Source of the DNA: Mesorhizobium sp. Pch-S
GTDB lineage: Bacteria; Pseudomonadota; Alphaproteobacteria; Rhizobiales; Rhizobiaceae
Direction: 5' to 3'
Length of the DNA: 64,000 nt
Assembly (NCBI RefSeq): GCF_004136315.1
Contig: NZ_CP029562.1
Location: forward strand, 4,239,501-4,303,500
Shown here one piece after another: positions 7,828 through 17,205 of the stretch (the stretch's first letter is position 1; each line of letters opens with the position of its first letter). The translations under genes were made by a program, and so were the position numbers. The notes below the pieces were generated by a model. That model saw only the letters and a program-made list of their open reading frames with translations, had not been told where the DNA came from and did no database searches.

Positions 7828-10638
7828 TCACTGCCCAAGCCGCTGCAGCAGATCCGGCACGTGGACCTGATCCGATTTGTAGTTGCCCGTCAGCATGTAC
7901 ATCATGATGTTGACGCCGGAGCGGAAAGCCAGTTCGCGCTGCATTGGATCGGACGGCACGGTCGGCAGCAGGGGGCTGCCGCTGCCATCTACAGCCCAGG
8001 CACCGGCGAAGTCATTGGCGGTGATCATGATCGGGGTAACGCCGTCTCCGGTTCGGACCGGGCGATTGTCGGGATTCGCCGCCTCCAGTGAAGCTTCCAC
8101 CCAAAGCGGACTGCCTGCGAAACGTCCCGGGAAATCGTTGAGAATGTAGAACGACTTGGTCAGCACGTGATCGGACGGTACCGGTTCCAGTGGCGGCACG
8201 TTGAGACTGCCGAGGATTTCGCGCAGGCGCAGGGTTGCCGGACTGGTCGATGTCTCGATCGATGCCGCGTACTGGTCGCGCGTGTCGAACAGGATCTTTC
8301 CCCCGTTCTTCATATACTCGTCGATGCGGGCAATCGCCGCTTGCGACGGCGTCGGGACATTGGCATCAACCGGCCAGTAGATGAGCGGATAAAAAGCCAG
8401 GTCGTCGCTTTCGACGTTGACGCCGGTGGGTTCTCCTGGTTCCAGCGCGGTCTTTTCGCGCAGGAAGCGGGTCAATCCCGTCATGCCGGCTCGACTGACG
8501 GAATCGATGCTGGAATTGCCGGTCAGGACATAAGCGAGGCGGGTCACCGATGTGGCCTCGATTGCCTGGGGGTCGTCAGGCTTGGCGTCGTTTGCCGAGG
8601 CTGGCGGAGCTTGCAGGAACAGAGCGGGAAGCACGATCAGTGCAAGGACCGCTGCAGTGATCCGTCTGGCGTTCCGGCGCCAGAGGCCGGCAAGCCAGAG
8701 CACGATGAGGCCATCGAGGATCAAAAGGGCAAGCGCTCCGAACAAGAGCGGTCCTTTCATGTCGCGCGACTCGTCGACCGCGTAGCTCTCTGCAACAATC
8801 GGTACCGATGTTGTCGGTCTACGGATCGGTGTCAGTGTGGCGTCGGCAGTCAGCAAATTGTGTGCGAACACGCTGTCTTCCGTCCCGTAAAGACCCGGCG
8901 GATTCTCGATCGTCACGGCAAGCGGCCCTTTGCCGGTCTGCAGCGGCTTTGCATCACCACTCGGGGGTTCGATCTGCCCGTCGGCGGCGATCATCCGGTA
9001 TGGCGGCAACGATGCGGCCGGTCCGCTTTCCGCGCTTCCCGTTGCGCCCTGGTTGCGTGAAAGCTGGACGATGGCCCGCAACATTTCGACGAAGCTTCCC
9101 GAAATCGGCAGGTTCGACCAGGTTGCCGCTGGCGTGATGTGGAAAAGCACGACGATGCCCTTGCCGCGGCGATCTGCCGTCACCAGCGGCGTGCCGTCGG
9201 CCAGCGTCGCCCAGGTGCGCTCGGCAAGCGTTGGTGTCGGTTCTGCCAGGATCTGGCGGGTCACGGTGACATCCTGTGGCGGAGCGAGTTTCGCAAAGGG
9301 GCCGTTTGGCGGGAATTCGGTCACCTTCTGCGGTTCGGTCCAGGACAGGGTGCCGCCGAGCTGACGCTCGCCCAGCCGCAGCTTCACCGGCAGCAAGTCT
9401 TCGTCGTTGCCGGCGGTAAGCAGGCGCGTGCTGGCAAACCGGACCAGTGTGCCACCGTTCTGCATCCATTTGATCAATGGCGCGCGCGTGGCCTCCGGCA
9501 CCGTGCCGACATCGCCCATGACAATGACGGCAGGCTTCTGCTCGAGCAGCTCGGGAATGGCCTGCAGCAGGTCCGGACTCTTCGGCTCGATGATATCTGC
9601 AGACGGCTCCAGCGCCCGGCGGATATAATAGAGCGGAGACAGGAGCTGTCTCGTGTCGTCTGTCGGCGCCTGGGAGAGCAACCCGACACGCCGCCGTTTA
9701 GCCGTGCCGTCCAGCAACCTTACGCCGGCTGCCTGATTTTCACCGTCGAGTGCAATCGATGCAAAATCGTTGCGCAGCTCGAAGGGAACGACGATCTCGC
9801 CGGACGCCGTTGTTTCGCCTGGCCGGAAGGTGATCGGGGCGTCGCCGATGCGACGCCCCTTCTCGTCGAAAGCACCGGCAGTCATGAAGCGGGGAGTTGC
9901 TCCTGACGGTGCGCGCACTGCCGTGACGCTGAAGCGATCGAGGCCGTTGTCGGCTGTTGTGAGTCCGACCATGTCGAGGCGATCCGGCGTCGCCCAGACA
10001 ATGTTGGCCAGCTTGCGTTCGAGCAGCGGTGCAAAGGCCTTGGCATCGTCCTTGGCGGCCAGACCGTCGGTCAGCATGGCCAGCGTCACGCCCGCCTTGT
10101 CCCCGATCGTGTTTGCGACAGCAAGAAAGACTCCTTCCCGATCGACCGGTACGGGGCGTGGCCTGACCGCATTGAGGCGACTGCGTGCTTCACCGGCGCC
10201 GTAGGGGCCAATGTCCTGATTGGCCTTCTCCGACGTGAAGGCCAGGATGATCGGCATTTCCTTCTTTTCTGCGTCGTTGATCAGGCGGCCCGCGGTCGCG
10301 ACACGTTTGTCCCAGTCTGGTGCGCTCGCCCAGCCATTGTCGATGACGAGTGCGAGCAGGTTTCCCCCGACGGGGATGCGTTCGCGCGGGTTCCAGACAG
10401 GTTCGGCGATCGCGAAAATGACAAGGGCGGCCATAACCAGCCGCAGCAGTGTCAACCACCAGGGGCTGCGGTTCGGCGTGTCGTCGGATTTGAGGACCCT
10501 GGCCAGGATCCTGAGTGGCGGAAACACTTCCGTTTGTGGCTTAGGCGGCGTGAAGCGCAGCAGCCACCAGATGATCGGCAGGACAATCAGCCCCCACAAC
10601 ACCATCGGCGCGCCGAATGAGAGTGGAAGCCAGCTCAT
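7828..10638 (-). CDS. BatA N-terminal / DUF4159 domain membrane protein
   Basis: 936 residues. The N-terminus resembles the BatA membrane domain: two helices around PMVLWGLIVLPIIWWLLRF and residues 62-80, with a P-rich link. It is followed by a degenerate VWA domain (ALVIDNGWAS in place of DxSxS), a large extracytoplasmic region, a helix pair near residues 630-690, and a C-terminal DUF4159 domain (TSVTRLAYVLTG through GGKILFDTRDQY). Its ATG overlaps the DUF58 stop (ATGA). It probably works in a complex with the MoxR ATPase and DUF58 protein; the biochemical role is unknown. Confidence 0.85.
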   Translation of the reverse strand: MSWLPLSFGAPMVLWGLIVLPIIWWLLRFTPPKPQTEVFPPLRILARVLKSDDTPNRSPWWLTLLRLVMAALVIFAIAEPVWNPRERIPVGGNLLALVIDNGWASAPDWDKRVATAGRLINDAEKKEMPIILAFTSEKANQDIGPYGAGEARSRLNAVRPRPVPVDREGVFLAVANTIGDKAGVTLAMLTDGLAAKDDAKAFAPLLERKLANIVWATPDRLDMVGLTTADNGLDRFSVTAVRAPSGATPRFMTAGAFDEKGRRIGDAPITFRPGETTASGEIVVPFELRNDFASIALDGENQAAGVRLLDGTAKRRRVGLLSQAPTDDTRQLLSPLYYIRRALEPSADIIEPKSPDLLQAIPELLEQKPAVIVMGDVGTVPEATRAPLIKWMQNGGTLVRFASTRLLTAGNDEDLLPVKLRLGERQLGGTLSWTEPQKVTEFPPNGPFAKLAPPQDVTVTRQILAEPTPTLAERTWATLADGTPLVTADRRGKGIVVLFHITPAATWSNLPISGSFVEMLRAIVQLSRNQGATGSAESGPAASLPPYRMIAADGQIEPPSGDAKPLQTGKGPLAVTIENPPGLYGTEDSVFAHNLLTADATLTPIRRPTTSVPIVAESYAVDESRDMKGPLLFGALALLILDGLIVLWLAGLWRRNARRITAAVLALIVLPALFLQAPPASANDAKPDDPQAIEATSVTRLAYVLTGNSSIDSVSRAGMTGLTRFLREKTALEPGEPTGVNVESDDLAFYPLIYWPVDANVPTPSQAAIARIDEYMKNGGKILFDTRDQYAASIETSTSPATLRLREILGSLNVPPLEPVPSDHVLTKSFYILNDFPGRFAGSPLWVEASLEAANPDNRPVRTGDGVTPIMITANDFAGAWAVDGSGSPLLPTVPSDPMQRELAFRSGVNIMMYMLTGNYKSDQVHVPDLLQRLGQ

Positions 10639-11552
10639 GTGCCGACCCTTCCGAGATGGCTGTCTTCCGAGCTCAAGGCCATATGCAGGCGGACCAGCGC
10701 TTCCGAAGCCAGGTGGTCGGTATGGTTGACCGTGTAGCTCCAGCCCAGGCGTTTCGCCCAGGTGGCGACCGTCTCACGGCGGGCGACATAGAGATTACGA
10801 TACTCGTCGGCCAGAATCTCGGCGCGGCCCGCGGTCAGCTTGTCGCCGGTCTCAGGATCGGTGAACTCGGTGCGGCCGGCGTAGGGGAAGGTCTCTTCGG
10901 CGGGGTCTGCCACCTCGACCAGATGCGCGCGAGCGCCGCGACGCGCCAGGCCATCCAGCCATTCGAGCGTTTCTCCGGCCGGATCAAGGAAGTCGCTGAC
11001 AAGAATGACGTCGGAAAAGCGACGGATGCCAGAGAAATCCGGCTTTGCCGGCAAAATGCTGGCCTGTGCCAGATGCGACGCGATGCGCTCGGCGCCGTTG
11101 CGATTGATGAATGGGTCTATGAGGCCAGGCCATGCGATACGCTCGCCGCTGCGCGACAGCAATTCAGCCATCGCGAGTGTCAGCACAAGCGCGCGCGACT
11201 GCTTGGAAACCTTGGCTCCCGCCGACTTGTAGAGCATTGACGAAGAAGGATCGGCCCACAGCCACACGGTGTGGGCCGCTTCCCATTCGCGGTCACGCAC
11301 GTAGATATGGTCATCACGCGCCGAGCGGCGCCAGTCGATGTTGGCAATCGCTTCGCCTTCGACATAAGGCCGAAACTGCCAGAAATCCTCGCCGATGCCA
11401 CGTTTGCGGCGACCGTGCCAACCGGCGATGACGGTGTTGACGATGCGACGTGCCTCGATCAGCAGATCCGGTACCAGCGAAGCACGCAGGCGTCCTCTGG
11501 CCAGCGCATCCCGCGCGGCTACTGGTGCCTGTGCCTCGCCTATCCTCGCCAT
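10635..11552 (-). CDS. DUF58 domain protein (MoxR partner)
   Basis: A 305-residue cytoplasmic protein with the DUF58 signature (GRRKRGIGEDFWQFRPYVEG, then IDWRRSAR) at about residues 47-80 and a VWA-like fold after it (VWLWADPSSSM, DVILVSDFLDP). DUF58 proteins are standard partners of MoxR AAA ATPases, which remodel VWA-containing clients. It lies 11 bases after moxR and overlaps the next gene by 4 bases. Confidence 0.9.
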   Translation of the reverse strand: MARIGEAQAPVAARDALARGRLRASLVPDLLIEARRIVNTVIAGWHGRRKRGIGEDFWQFRPYVEGEAIANIDWRRSARDDHIYVRDREWEAAHTVWLWADPSSSMLYKSAGAKVSKQSRALVLTLAMAELLSRSGERIAWPGLIDPFINRNGAERIASHLAQASILPAKPDFSGIRRFSDVILVSDFLDPAGETLEWLDGLARRGARAHLVEVADPAEETFPYAGRTEFTDPETGDKLTAGRAEILADEYRNLYVARRETVATWAKRLGWSYTVNHTDHLASEALVRLHMALSSEDSHLGRVGT

Positions 11553-11563
11553 CAGGCCTCTAC

Positions 11564-12568
11564 CTAAAGTCCCTTGGTGAGCTTGGCCACCACGTCGCGT
11601 ACGCTCATGCCTTCGGCTCGTGCCGCAAAGGTCAGCGCCATGCGGTGCTGCAGTACAGGCTCTGCCAAGGCCCTGACGTCGTCGACGGATGGCGCAAGGC
11701 GTCCGTCATAGAGCGCGCGGGCGCGGGCGCACAAGGTCAATGCCTGGCTGGCACGCGGACCCGGGCCCCAGGCGATGTTCTTGTCGGTCTCGGCGTCCCC
11801 CTGGCCCGGACGGGCGGACCGCACCAGTTTGAGGATCGCCTCGACAACGCTCTCGGGCACCGGCATGCGGCGTATCAACGTCTGGATCTCACGCAGCCTT
11901 GCCGGGTCGAGCACATTCTCGGGCTTGGCTTCGTCGACACCGGTTGTCTCAAGCAGGATGCGCCGCTCGGCTTCGATCTCGGGATAGAGGATGTCGACCT
12001 GCATCAGGAAACGGTCGAGCTGTGCCTCGGGCAGCGGGTATGTGCCTTCCTGTTCCAGAGGGTTCTGCGTGGCGAGCACATGGAAGGGAGCGGGCAGGTC
12101 GTGTCGCGCACCCGCTATGGTCACATGGTACTCCTGCATCGACTGCAGCAATGCCGACTGCGTGCGCGGCGAGGCGCGGTTGATCTCGTCCGCCATCAGC
12201 AACTGCGCGAAGATCGGGCCGCGAATGAAGCGGAAGGAGCGCTTGCCGATGTCATCCTGCTCCATCACTTCGGAGCCCAGTATATCGGAGGGCATCAGGT
12301 CCGGCGTGAACTGGATGCGGCGGGCGTCGAGACCCAGCACCACCCCGAGTGTCTCCACCAGCTTGGTCTTGGCAAGGCCTGGCACGCCAACCAGCAGCGC
12401 ATGGCCGCCGGCCAGGATCGCGACCAATGTGCGTTCGATGACGCTTTCCTGGCCGAAGATAACCTTGCCGACGCCGTCACGAATGCGCGAGATATCGGAA
12501 AGCGCCTTTTCCGCCTCGGCGATCATCTGCTTTTCGTCGATCGGGCTTTCCTTGACCATCACGCTCAT
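11564..12568 (-). CDS. MoxR-family AAA+ ATPase
   Basis: 334 residues with Walker A GVPGLAKTK (61-69), Walker B LLMADEINRA, sensor-1 ATQNP and a C-terminal AAA lid. MoxR ATPases act as chaperone-like remodellers of VWA or metal-cofactor proteins. First gene of a four-gene minus-strand operon (moxR, DUF58, BatA/DUF4159, VWA-like). The gap 12569-12734 is a divergent promoter region shared with the DUF1285 gene. Confidence 0.92.
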   Translation of the reverse strand: MSVMVKESPIDEKQMIAEAEKALSDISRIRDGVGKVIFGQESVIERTLVAILAGGHALLVGVPGLAKTKLVETLGVVLGLDARRIQFTPDLMPSDILGSEVMEQDDIGKRSFRFIRGPIFAQLLMADEINRASPRTQSALLQSMQEYHVTIAGARHDLPAPFHVLATQNPLEQEGTYPLPEAQLDRFLMQVDILYPEIEAERRILLETTGVDEAKPENVLDPARLREIQTLIRRMPVPESVVEAILKLVRSARPGQGDAETDKNIAWGPGPRASQALTLCARARALYDGRLAPSVDDVRALAEPVLQHRMALTFAARAEGMSVRDVVAKLTKGL

Positions 12569-12734
12569 GAGGCATCGATCCTTGTCGTTGGGGACACCCG
12601 TGTTGTCGTAAACATAGGCCCCGCATCATCTCAGCGCTTATTATGCCGCGATTCGGCCGTCGCCGGGCTCTGGCCCCGAGCTTATTTGACCGTGTAAGGC
12701 TGACAAGCGCAACAACAGTGACTATTTCGTGACG

Positions 12735-13364
12735 ATGACTGAAGCTTCCGGACAAACGCCTGACAGCCTGACCGCCGTCGCAGATGCGCGCGGGCTGGAA
12801 GCGCTGGTCGCGCGCGCGACCCGCTCCGGCAAGGGGTTGCCACCGGTGGAGCGCTGGAATCCGCCTTTTTGTGGCGACATCGACATGGAAATCCGCCGGG
12901 ACGGTACCTGGTTCTATCTCGGGACACCCATCGGCCGGATGCCGCTGGTGCAGTTGTTCTCAACCGTGCTGCGCAAGGATGAAGACGGCAGGACCTATCT
13001 GGTCACTCCCGTCGAGAGGGTCGGTATCCGGGTGGTCGACGCCCCCTTTGTCGCCGTCGAGGTCAATGTCTCCGGCACTGGAGATGGCCAGGTCATCACC
13101 TTCCGCACCAATGTCGGCGATGTCGTCGAGGTCGGGCCGTCCAATCCGCTGCGTTTCGTGGACGAAGCCGAGACCGGCGGGCTGAAGCCCTACGTTCTGG
13201 TGCGCGGTCGGCTTGAGGCGCTGGTGTCGCGTGCCGTGATGTATGAACTGGTCGGGCACGGCGAAGAGATCGACGTCGACGGCGTTGCCATGTTTGCGGT
13301 GCGGTCGAACAAGCAGACCTACCCGATCATGCCGGCGGCGCGGCTTGCGGAGTTGAGCAACTGA
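12735..13364 (+). CDS. DUF1285 family protein
   Basis: 209 residues. The conserved core (WNPPFCGDIDMEIRRDGTWF, GTPIGRMPLVQLFSTVLR) matches the DUF1285 family, whose function is unknown. No signal or membrane segments. I prefer the ATG at 12735; a GTG two codons earlier is in frame. First of three tightly coupled genes (TGATG overlaps), followed by a CoA pyrophosphatase and the CCA-adding enzyme, an order common in Rhizobiales. Confidence 0.85.
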   Translation: MTEASGQTPDSLTAVADARGLEALVARATRSGKGLPPVERWNPPFCGDIDMEIRRDGTWFYLGTPIGRMPLVQLFSTVLRKDEDGRTYLVTPVERVGIRVVDAPFVAVEVNVSGTGDGQVITFRTNVGDVVEVGPSNPLRFVDEAETGGLKPYVLVRGRLEALVSRAVMYELVGHGEEIDVDGVAMFAVRSNKQTYPIMPAARLAELSN

Positions 13365-13999
13365 TGGATCAGCCGGTTCCTTCATTGTTTTCGGCTGCCG
13401 ATTTTCGGGCGCGCGCGGCGCGCGAGGAAAATTTCATCATCCATCCGGATGAGGATGGCGACCATCGTTTCAATCCAGGGCATCCACGCCTGAAGCGCAG
13501 CGAACCGCTGCGCGACGCGGCGGTGCTGATTCCGGTGGTCGATCGGGGCGCGCAGGCCACGGTATTGCTGACCAAACGCGCCGAGACATTGCGCAGCCAC
13601 ACCGGGCAGGTCGCTTTTCCGGGTGGGCGCATCGATAGTGGTGACCGCTCCGCCGAATTCGCCGCATTGCGTGAGACCGATGAGGAAGTCGGGCTCGGAC
13701 GCGAGTTCATCGAGGTCATCGGTCGCATGCCCGACTATGTCTCGGGCAGCGGCTACCGCATCGCGCCGGTGCTTTCGATCGTGCGGCCCGGTTTTTCGCT
13801 GACCTTGAACAGCGACGAGGTCGATGCCGCCTTCGAGGTTCCGCTCGGCTTCCTGATGGACCCGGCCAATCATCGTCGTGACAGCCGGTTCTGGAACGAC
13901 CTCGAATGGTTTTTCTATGAAATGCCCTATGACGGCCAGCGGATCTGGGGCGTCACGGCCGGCATCATCCGCACCCTCTACGAAAGGCTGTATGCTTGA
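13364..13999 (+). CDS. CoA pyrophosphatase (NUDIX hydrolase)
   Basis: 211 residues. It contains the CoA-type Nudix signature GGRIDSGD...ALRETDEEVGL at about residues 86-110 and the upstream UPF0035 motif LLTKRAETLRSHTGQVAFPG. Family members hydrolyse CoA or oxidised CoA to 4'-phosphopantetheine and 3',5'-ADP. The start overlaps the previous stop by one base, and its own stop overlaps the next start in the same way. Confidence 0.9.
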   Translation: MDQPVPSLFSAADFRARAAREENFIIHPDEDGDHRFNPGHPRLKRSEPLRDAAVLIPVVDRGAQATVLLTKRAETLRSHTGQVAFPGGRIDSGDRSAEFAALRETDEEVGLGREFIEVIGRMPDYVSGSGYRIAPVLSIVRPGFSLTLNSDEVDAAFEVPLGFLMDPANHRRDSRFWNDLEWFFYEMPYDGQRIWGVTAGIIRTLYERLYA

Positions 14000-15267
14000 T
14001 GAGCCAGGTCTCCATTGCCGACAAGGCCGACTGGCTCAACGACAAGCATCTCAAGCGGTTGCTCGAAGCACTATCGAGCGATGGCGAGGAAGCCCGCGTC
14101 GCCGGCGGTGCGGTGCGCAACGCGCTGATCGGCGAGCCCGTAGCCGACATCGACGTCGCCACCACCACCTTGCCCGACGAGACGGTGCGGCGTGCCAGGG
14201 CTGCCGGGTTCAAGGCCGTGCCGACGGGTATCGACCATGGCACCATCACTGTCGTTGCATCCGGCAAGGGCTATGAGGTGACGACGCTGCGCGCCGATGT
14301 CGAGACCGACGGCCGTCACGCCAAGGTGTCGTTCGGCCGCGACTGGAAAGCGGATGCGGAACGGCGCGACTTCACCATCAATGCTCTGTATGCCACGGCG
14401 GACGGCACGGTCATCGACCTGGTTGGCGGCATCGCCGACATCGAAGCTCGTCAGTTGCGTTTCATCGGCGATGCCGAAAAACGCATCCGCGAAGACTACC
14501 TGCGCATCCTGCGCTTCTTCCGGTTCTTCGCGTGGTATGGGGCAGGGCGCCCGGATGCGGAAGGTCTGAAGGCGTGCGCACGCTTGAAGGAAGGGCTCGA
14601 CCAACTTTCCGCCGAGCGCGTCTGGTCGGAACTCAAGAAGCTGTTGTCGGCGCCGGATCCTTCACGGGCGCTGCTGTGGATGCGCCAGGCCGGAGTGCTG
14701 TCGCGTGTGCTGCCGGAAAGCGAGAAATGGGGTATCGACGCCATTCACGGGCTGGTCGCGGCAGAGCGCGATCTCGGTTGGCCTGCACAGGCGCTGCTCC
14801 GGCTGGAGGCAATCGTACCGCCCGATGCCGCACGCATGAAGGTCCTTGCCGAGCGGCTGCGTTTTTCGACGGATGAGGGAAACCGGCTGCAACGCTGGGC
14901 GCTGGCGCCGGCGATCGAAATGAAGACCACAGAAGGCACTTTGGCCAAGACACTCTATCTTGGCGACCGCCAGTCCATTGTCGACCGGTTGAAACTGTCG
15001 CTCGCTTCGGCGCGCGTGCGCGTCGCGATGGATGGCAATGCAGCGTTGACCGACGCTGGCGGCTATGCGCGTCTGCTCGGCTTTGCGGAAAAGTGGGAGA
15101 AACCGGTATTTCCGATCAAAGGTGCGGATATATCGGCCCTCGGCGTGCCGCCGGGGCCGAAATTCGGAACCCTGCTCAAAAATCTGGAAGGCGAATGGAT
15201 CGGCAAGGGCTTCAAGCCCGACCGCGGCGCGCTGCTCGAACGCGCCGCCGAGATGCTTGCTGACTAG
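13999..15267 (+). CDS. cca: CCA tRNA nucleotidyltransferase
   Basis: 422 residues. The class II nucleotidyltransferase head shows GGAVRN (36-41) and the metal-binding DID (50-52), then RRDFTINAL and the RNA-binding helical body with EDYLRILRFFRFFA. It adds or repairs the 3' CCA end of tRNAs; PcnB-like poly(A) polymerases share the fold, but the context and length fit CCA-adding enzymes of Rhizobiales. I start at the ATG overlapping the upstream stop (TGATG); a TTG one codon earlier is in frame. Confidence 0.88.
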   Translation: MSQVSIADKADWLNDKHLKRLLEALSSDGEEARVAGGAVRNALIGEPVADIDVATTTLPDETVRRARAAGFKAVPTGIDHGTITVVASGKGYEVTTLRADVETDGRHAKVSFGRDWKADAERRDFTINALYATADGTVIDLVGGIADIEARQLRFIGDAEKRIREDYLRILRFFRFFAWYGAGRPDAEGLKACARLKEGLDQLSAERVWSELKKLLSAPDPSRALLWMRQAGVLSRVLPESEKWGIDAIHGLVAAERDLGWPAQALLRLEAIVPPDAARMKVLAERLRFSTDEGNRLQRWALAPAIEMKTTEGTLAKTLYLGDRQSIVDRLKLSLASARVRVAMDGNAALTDAGGYARLLGFAEKWEKPVFPIKGADISALGVPPGPKFGTLLKNLEGEWIGKGFKPDRGALLERAAEMLAD

Positions 15268-15286
15268 GGCCGCTCGACGCGCTTGG

Positions 15287-15472
15287 TCAGGCCGCGTCGC
15301 GGACCTTGTCGATGCGCGAGCGGATCGCTTCGATCATGGTTTCACGGATGATGGTCTCGCCATGGGTCTCGCGCATGTGCTCGACGGCACGACGCATGAC
15401 TTCGGCTTCCTCGTCTGCCCGCGTATGCCATTCGCAGCCGGGGACCAGCGAGCCGCAATGAAATTCCTTCAT
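15287..15472 (-). CDS. DUF1059 domain protein
   Basis: 61 residues that begin MKEFHCGSLVPGCEWHTRAD and contain RRAVEHMRETHG, the pattern of DUF1059: small proteins with conserved Cys6/Cys13/His16 and a C-terminal H, suggestive of a metal-binding or zinc-finger-like fold. Function unknown. GGAGGACTCCG lies just before the ATG. Convergent with cca, 19 bases from its stop. Confidence 0.85.
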   Translation of the reverse strand: MKEFHCGSLVPGCEWHTRADEEAEVMRRAVEHMRETHGETIIRETMIEAIRSRIDKVRDAA

Positions 15473-15585
15473 CGGAGTCCTCCTATCTCGTCATCTGGAA
15501 CGTCCAGCATAACACGCGCCCGCCATTTTGGTTGCGTCGAAAATGGCGGAGCAGGGACATTGTGGTTGTCAGGAAGCGGGCAGCC

Positions 15586-15684
15586 TAGAGCGTTTCCGTT
15601 TTTCACGGAAACGAGGGAACGCTCTAACTTTTTGTTTTTTCGCAATTCCAGGAAAACCACTACGCACTTTTCCTGGAATTGCTT
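15586..15684 (+). repeat. Palindromic extragenic repeat, copy 2 (full-length form A)
   Basis: CTAGAGCGTTTCCGTTTTTC, a paired ACGGAAACGAGGGAACGCTC, a T-rich spacer, then a second inverted pair (GCAATTCCAGGAAAA and TTTTCCTGGAATTGC). Two stem-loops joined by a short U-rich linker are typical of the form-A copies. The right edge reaches the hemF stop codon. The remaining gap 15473-15585 contains the DUF1059 promoter region and nothing else recognised. Confidence 0.8.
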
Positions 15685-16598
15685 CAGGGCCACTTCACCT
15701 GTGGCGGCAGGCTGGACAGGATGGAATTGACGTTGCCGCCTGTCTTCAGCCCAAACAGCGTACCGCGGTCATAGAGCAGATTGAATTCGGCGTAGCGGCC
15801 GCGCCGCACCAACTGCTCGTCGCGGTCGCCATCGGTCCAGTTCTCGTTGAAATTACCGCGCATAAGGTGCTGGTAGACGACCAGGAAGGCACGGCCGACA
15901 TCCTGTACGAAGCGGAAGTCCGCTTCCCAGCCGCCCTTTTCCTCCGTCGAGTGCAACCAGTCGAAGAAGATGCCGCCGACGCCACGCGCCTCGTTGCGGT
16001 GTGGCAGGAAGAAGTATTCGTCGCACCAGTCCTTGAACCTCGCGTAATCGGCGACGGCGGGGTGTTTCTCGCAGGCGAACTGCATGGCGCGGTGAAAGCG
16101 AAGCGTATCGGGATCGTCCTGGGTGCGGCGGCGGTCGAGCACCGGCGTCAGGTCGGCACCACCTCCGAACCAATGCCGGGAAGTGACGACCATGCGTGTG
16201 TTCATATGCACGGCGGGCACATTCGGGTTCCATGGGTGTGCGATCAGCGAGATACCGCTTGCCCAGAAGCTCGGATCCTCCTCGGCACCCGGTATCTGTT
16301 TGCGAAACTCCGGCGAGAATTCACCGTGAACGGTCGAGGCGTGCACGCCGACTTTTTCGAAGACGCGTCCATGCATGATCGACATGACGCCGCCACCGCC
16401 TCTGCCTTCTTCGCGCTGCCAGGGGGTGCGCTCGAAGCGCCCCGGCGCCCAGGAGGACTGTGGGCCAGCCACTTCGTCCTCGATCGCCTCGAAGGCGATG
16501 CAGATCCGATCGCGCAATTCCTCGAACCAGGTGCGTGCGCGTTCCTTCCTGTTTTCGATGTCCGCCGGCAAGCCGACCGGTATTTCGGGTCTTTCCAA
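15684..16598 (-). CDS. hemF: Oxygen-dependent coproporphyrinogen III oxidase
   Basis: Converts coproporphyrinogen III to protoporphyrinogen IX with O2 in haem biosynthesis. About 304 residues; the family signature is clear: [19 protein letters not shown], the [11 protein letters not shown] metal/substrate segment, the histidines in [12 protein letters not shown], and the C-terminal [17 protein letters not shown] choose the TTG at 16598, which follows GGAGATGGCAG; another TTG at 16634 would give 316 residues. Divergent from the small gene at 16698. Confidence 0.92.
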   Translation of the reverse strand: MERPEIPVGLPADIENRKERARTWFEELRDRICIAFEAIEDEVAGPQSSWAPGRFERTPWQREEGRGGGGVMSIMHGRVFEKVGVHASTVHGEFSPEFRKQIPGAEEDPSFWASGISLIAHPWNPNVPAVHMNTRMVVTSRHWFGGGADLTPVLDRRRTQDDPDTLRFHRAMQFACEKHPAVADYARFKDWCDEYFFLPHRNEARGVGGIFFDWLHSTEEKGGWEADFRFVQDVGRAFLVVYQHLMRGNFNENWTDGDRDEQLVRRGRYAEFNLLYDRGTLFGLKTGGNVNSILSSLPPQVKWP

Positions 16599-16697
16599 CT
16601 GCCATCTCCGCTCGCGGGCATGGTTGCCCGACAAATGACTCGTCTTTTTCGGGCGCGATCCCTAATCTCTTGAAACGTTGGGTCAAGGAGTTCTTTC

Positions 16698-16949
16698 ATG
16701 CGTACTCCATCAAGACCACCGCTGGATGGCCTCAAAAAGAGGCTGGATCGGGCCCGCGCCGAGGCGACGCCGCGTGATGGTTTCCTGCGCGAGACTTTCG
16801 TCCTGCCGCGCACCGATGCCAGGTTGAAAGCCAAGGAATGGTTCGAGCGGTGGCCGAAACAGGCCTATTGGACCAGCATTGAAAGCTGGTTCGAGCGCCC
16901 TGGTGATGTGATCGAGTTCACCATTCGCAGGCTGCCGGCGGCGGATTGA
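16698..16949 (+). CDS. Small conserved-looking basic protein, function unknown
   Basis: 83 residues, no signal or membrane segment, rich in Arg, Lys and Trp (KAKEWFERWPKQAYWTSIESW). AAGGAG stands eight bases before the ATG. It is divergent from hemF across 99 bases. I know no defined family. The composition and good ribosome binding site support a real gene. Confidence 0.6.
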   Translation: MRTPSRPPLDGLKKRLDRARAEATPRDGFLRETFVLPRTDARLKAKEWFERWPKQAYWTSIESWFERPGDVIEFTIRRLPAAD

Positions 16950-17036
16950 GCGCTATCGGCGTGCCAAAATCCGGTTGAAGGTCCTTCAAAACAGATGATC
17001 ACAGCTTCGCGACGACAAATCCGCCGAATTCGTCGC

Positions 17037-17067
17037 TTGACTTCAAGTTAACTTGAACTTTTAGAAC
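17037..17067 (+). promoter_or_regulatory. MerR/SoxR-type promoter with operator, no recognised target gene
   Basis: A perfect 16-base palindrome TTCAAGTTAACTTGAA (17042-17057) sits between a -35 box TTGACT (17037-17042) and a -10-like TAGAAC (17062-17067) with a 19-base spacer. The core TCAAGTTAACTTGA is the known SoxR box core, and the overlong 19-base spacer is the hallmark of MerR-family promoters. It points rightward into the 3' end of trmL, with no convincing plus-strand gene downstream. The rest of 16950-17205 holds no supported gene. Confidence 0.6.
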
Positions 17068-17205
17068 GAAGACCTTCGAAGGCGAACGAAGGTTGCAGCG
17101 ATGTGTGGAACAGGCCGGGCTCTGTCGCAGGAATGTCTCGGAGCAAGCCAACGGCGAGAGCTTGCTGAACCAGGAGGATTGCAACGGGACGCGGTCGGTG
17201 CTGCG

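Noticed and set aside
16999..17184. 61-codon minus-strand frame over the SoxR-type palindrome
   Set aside because: No ribosome site or similarity, and it would place the operator inside its coding sequence.
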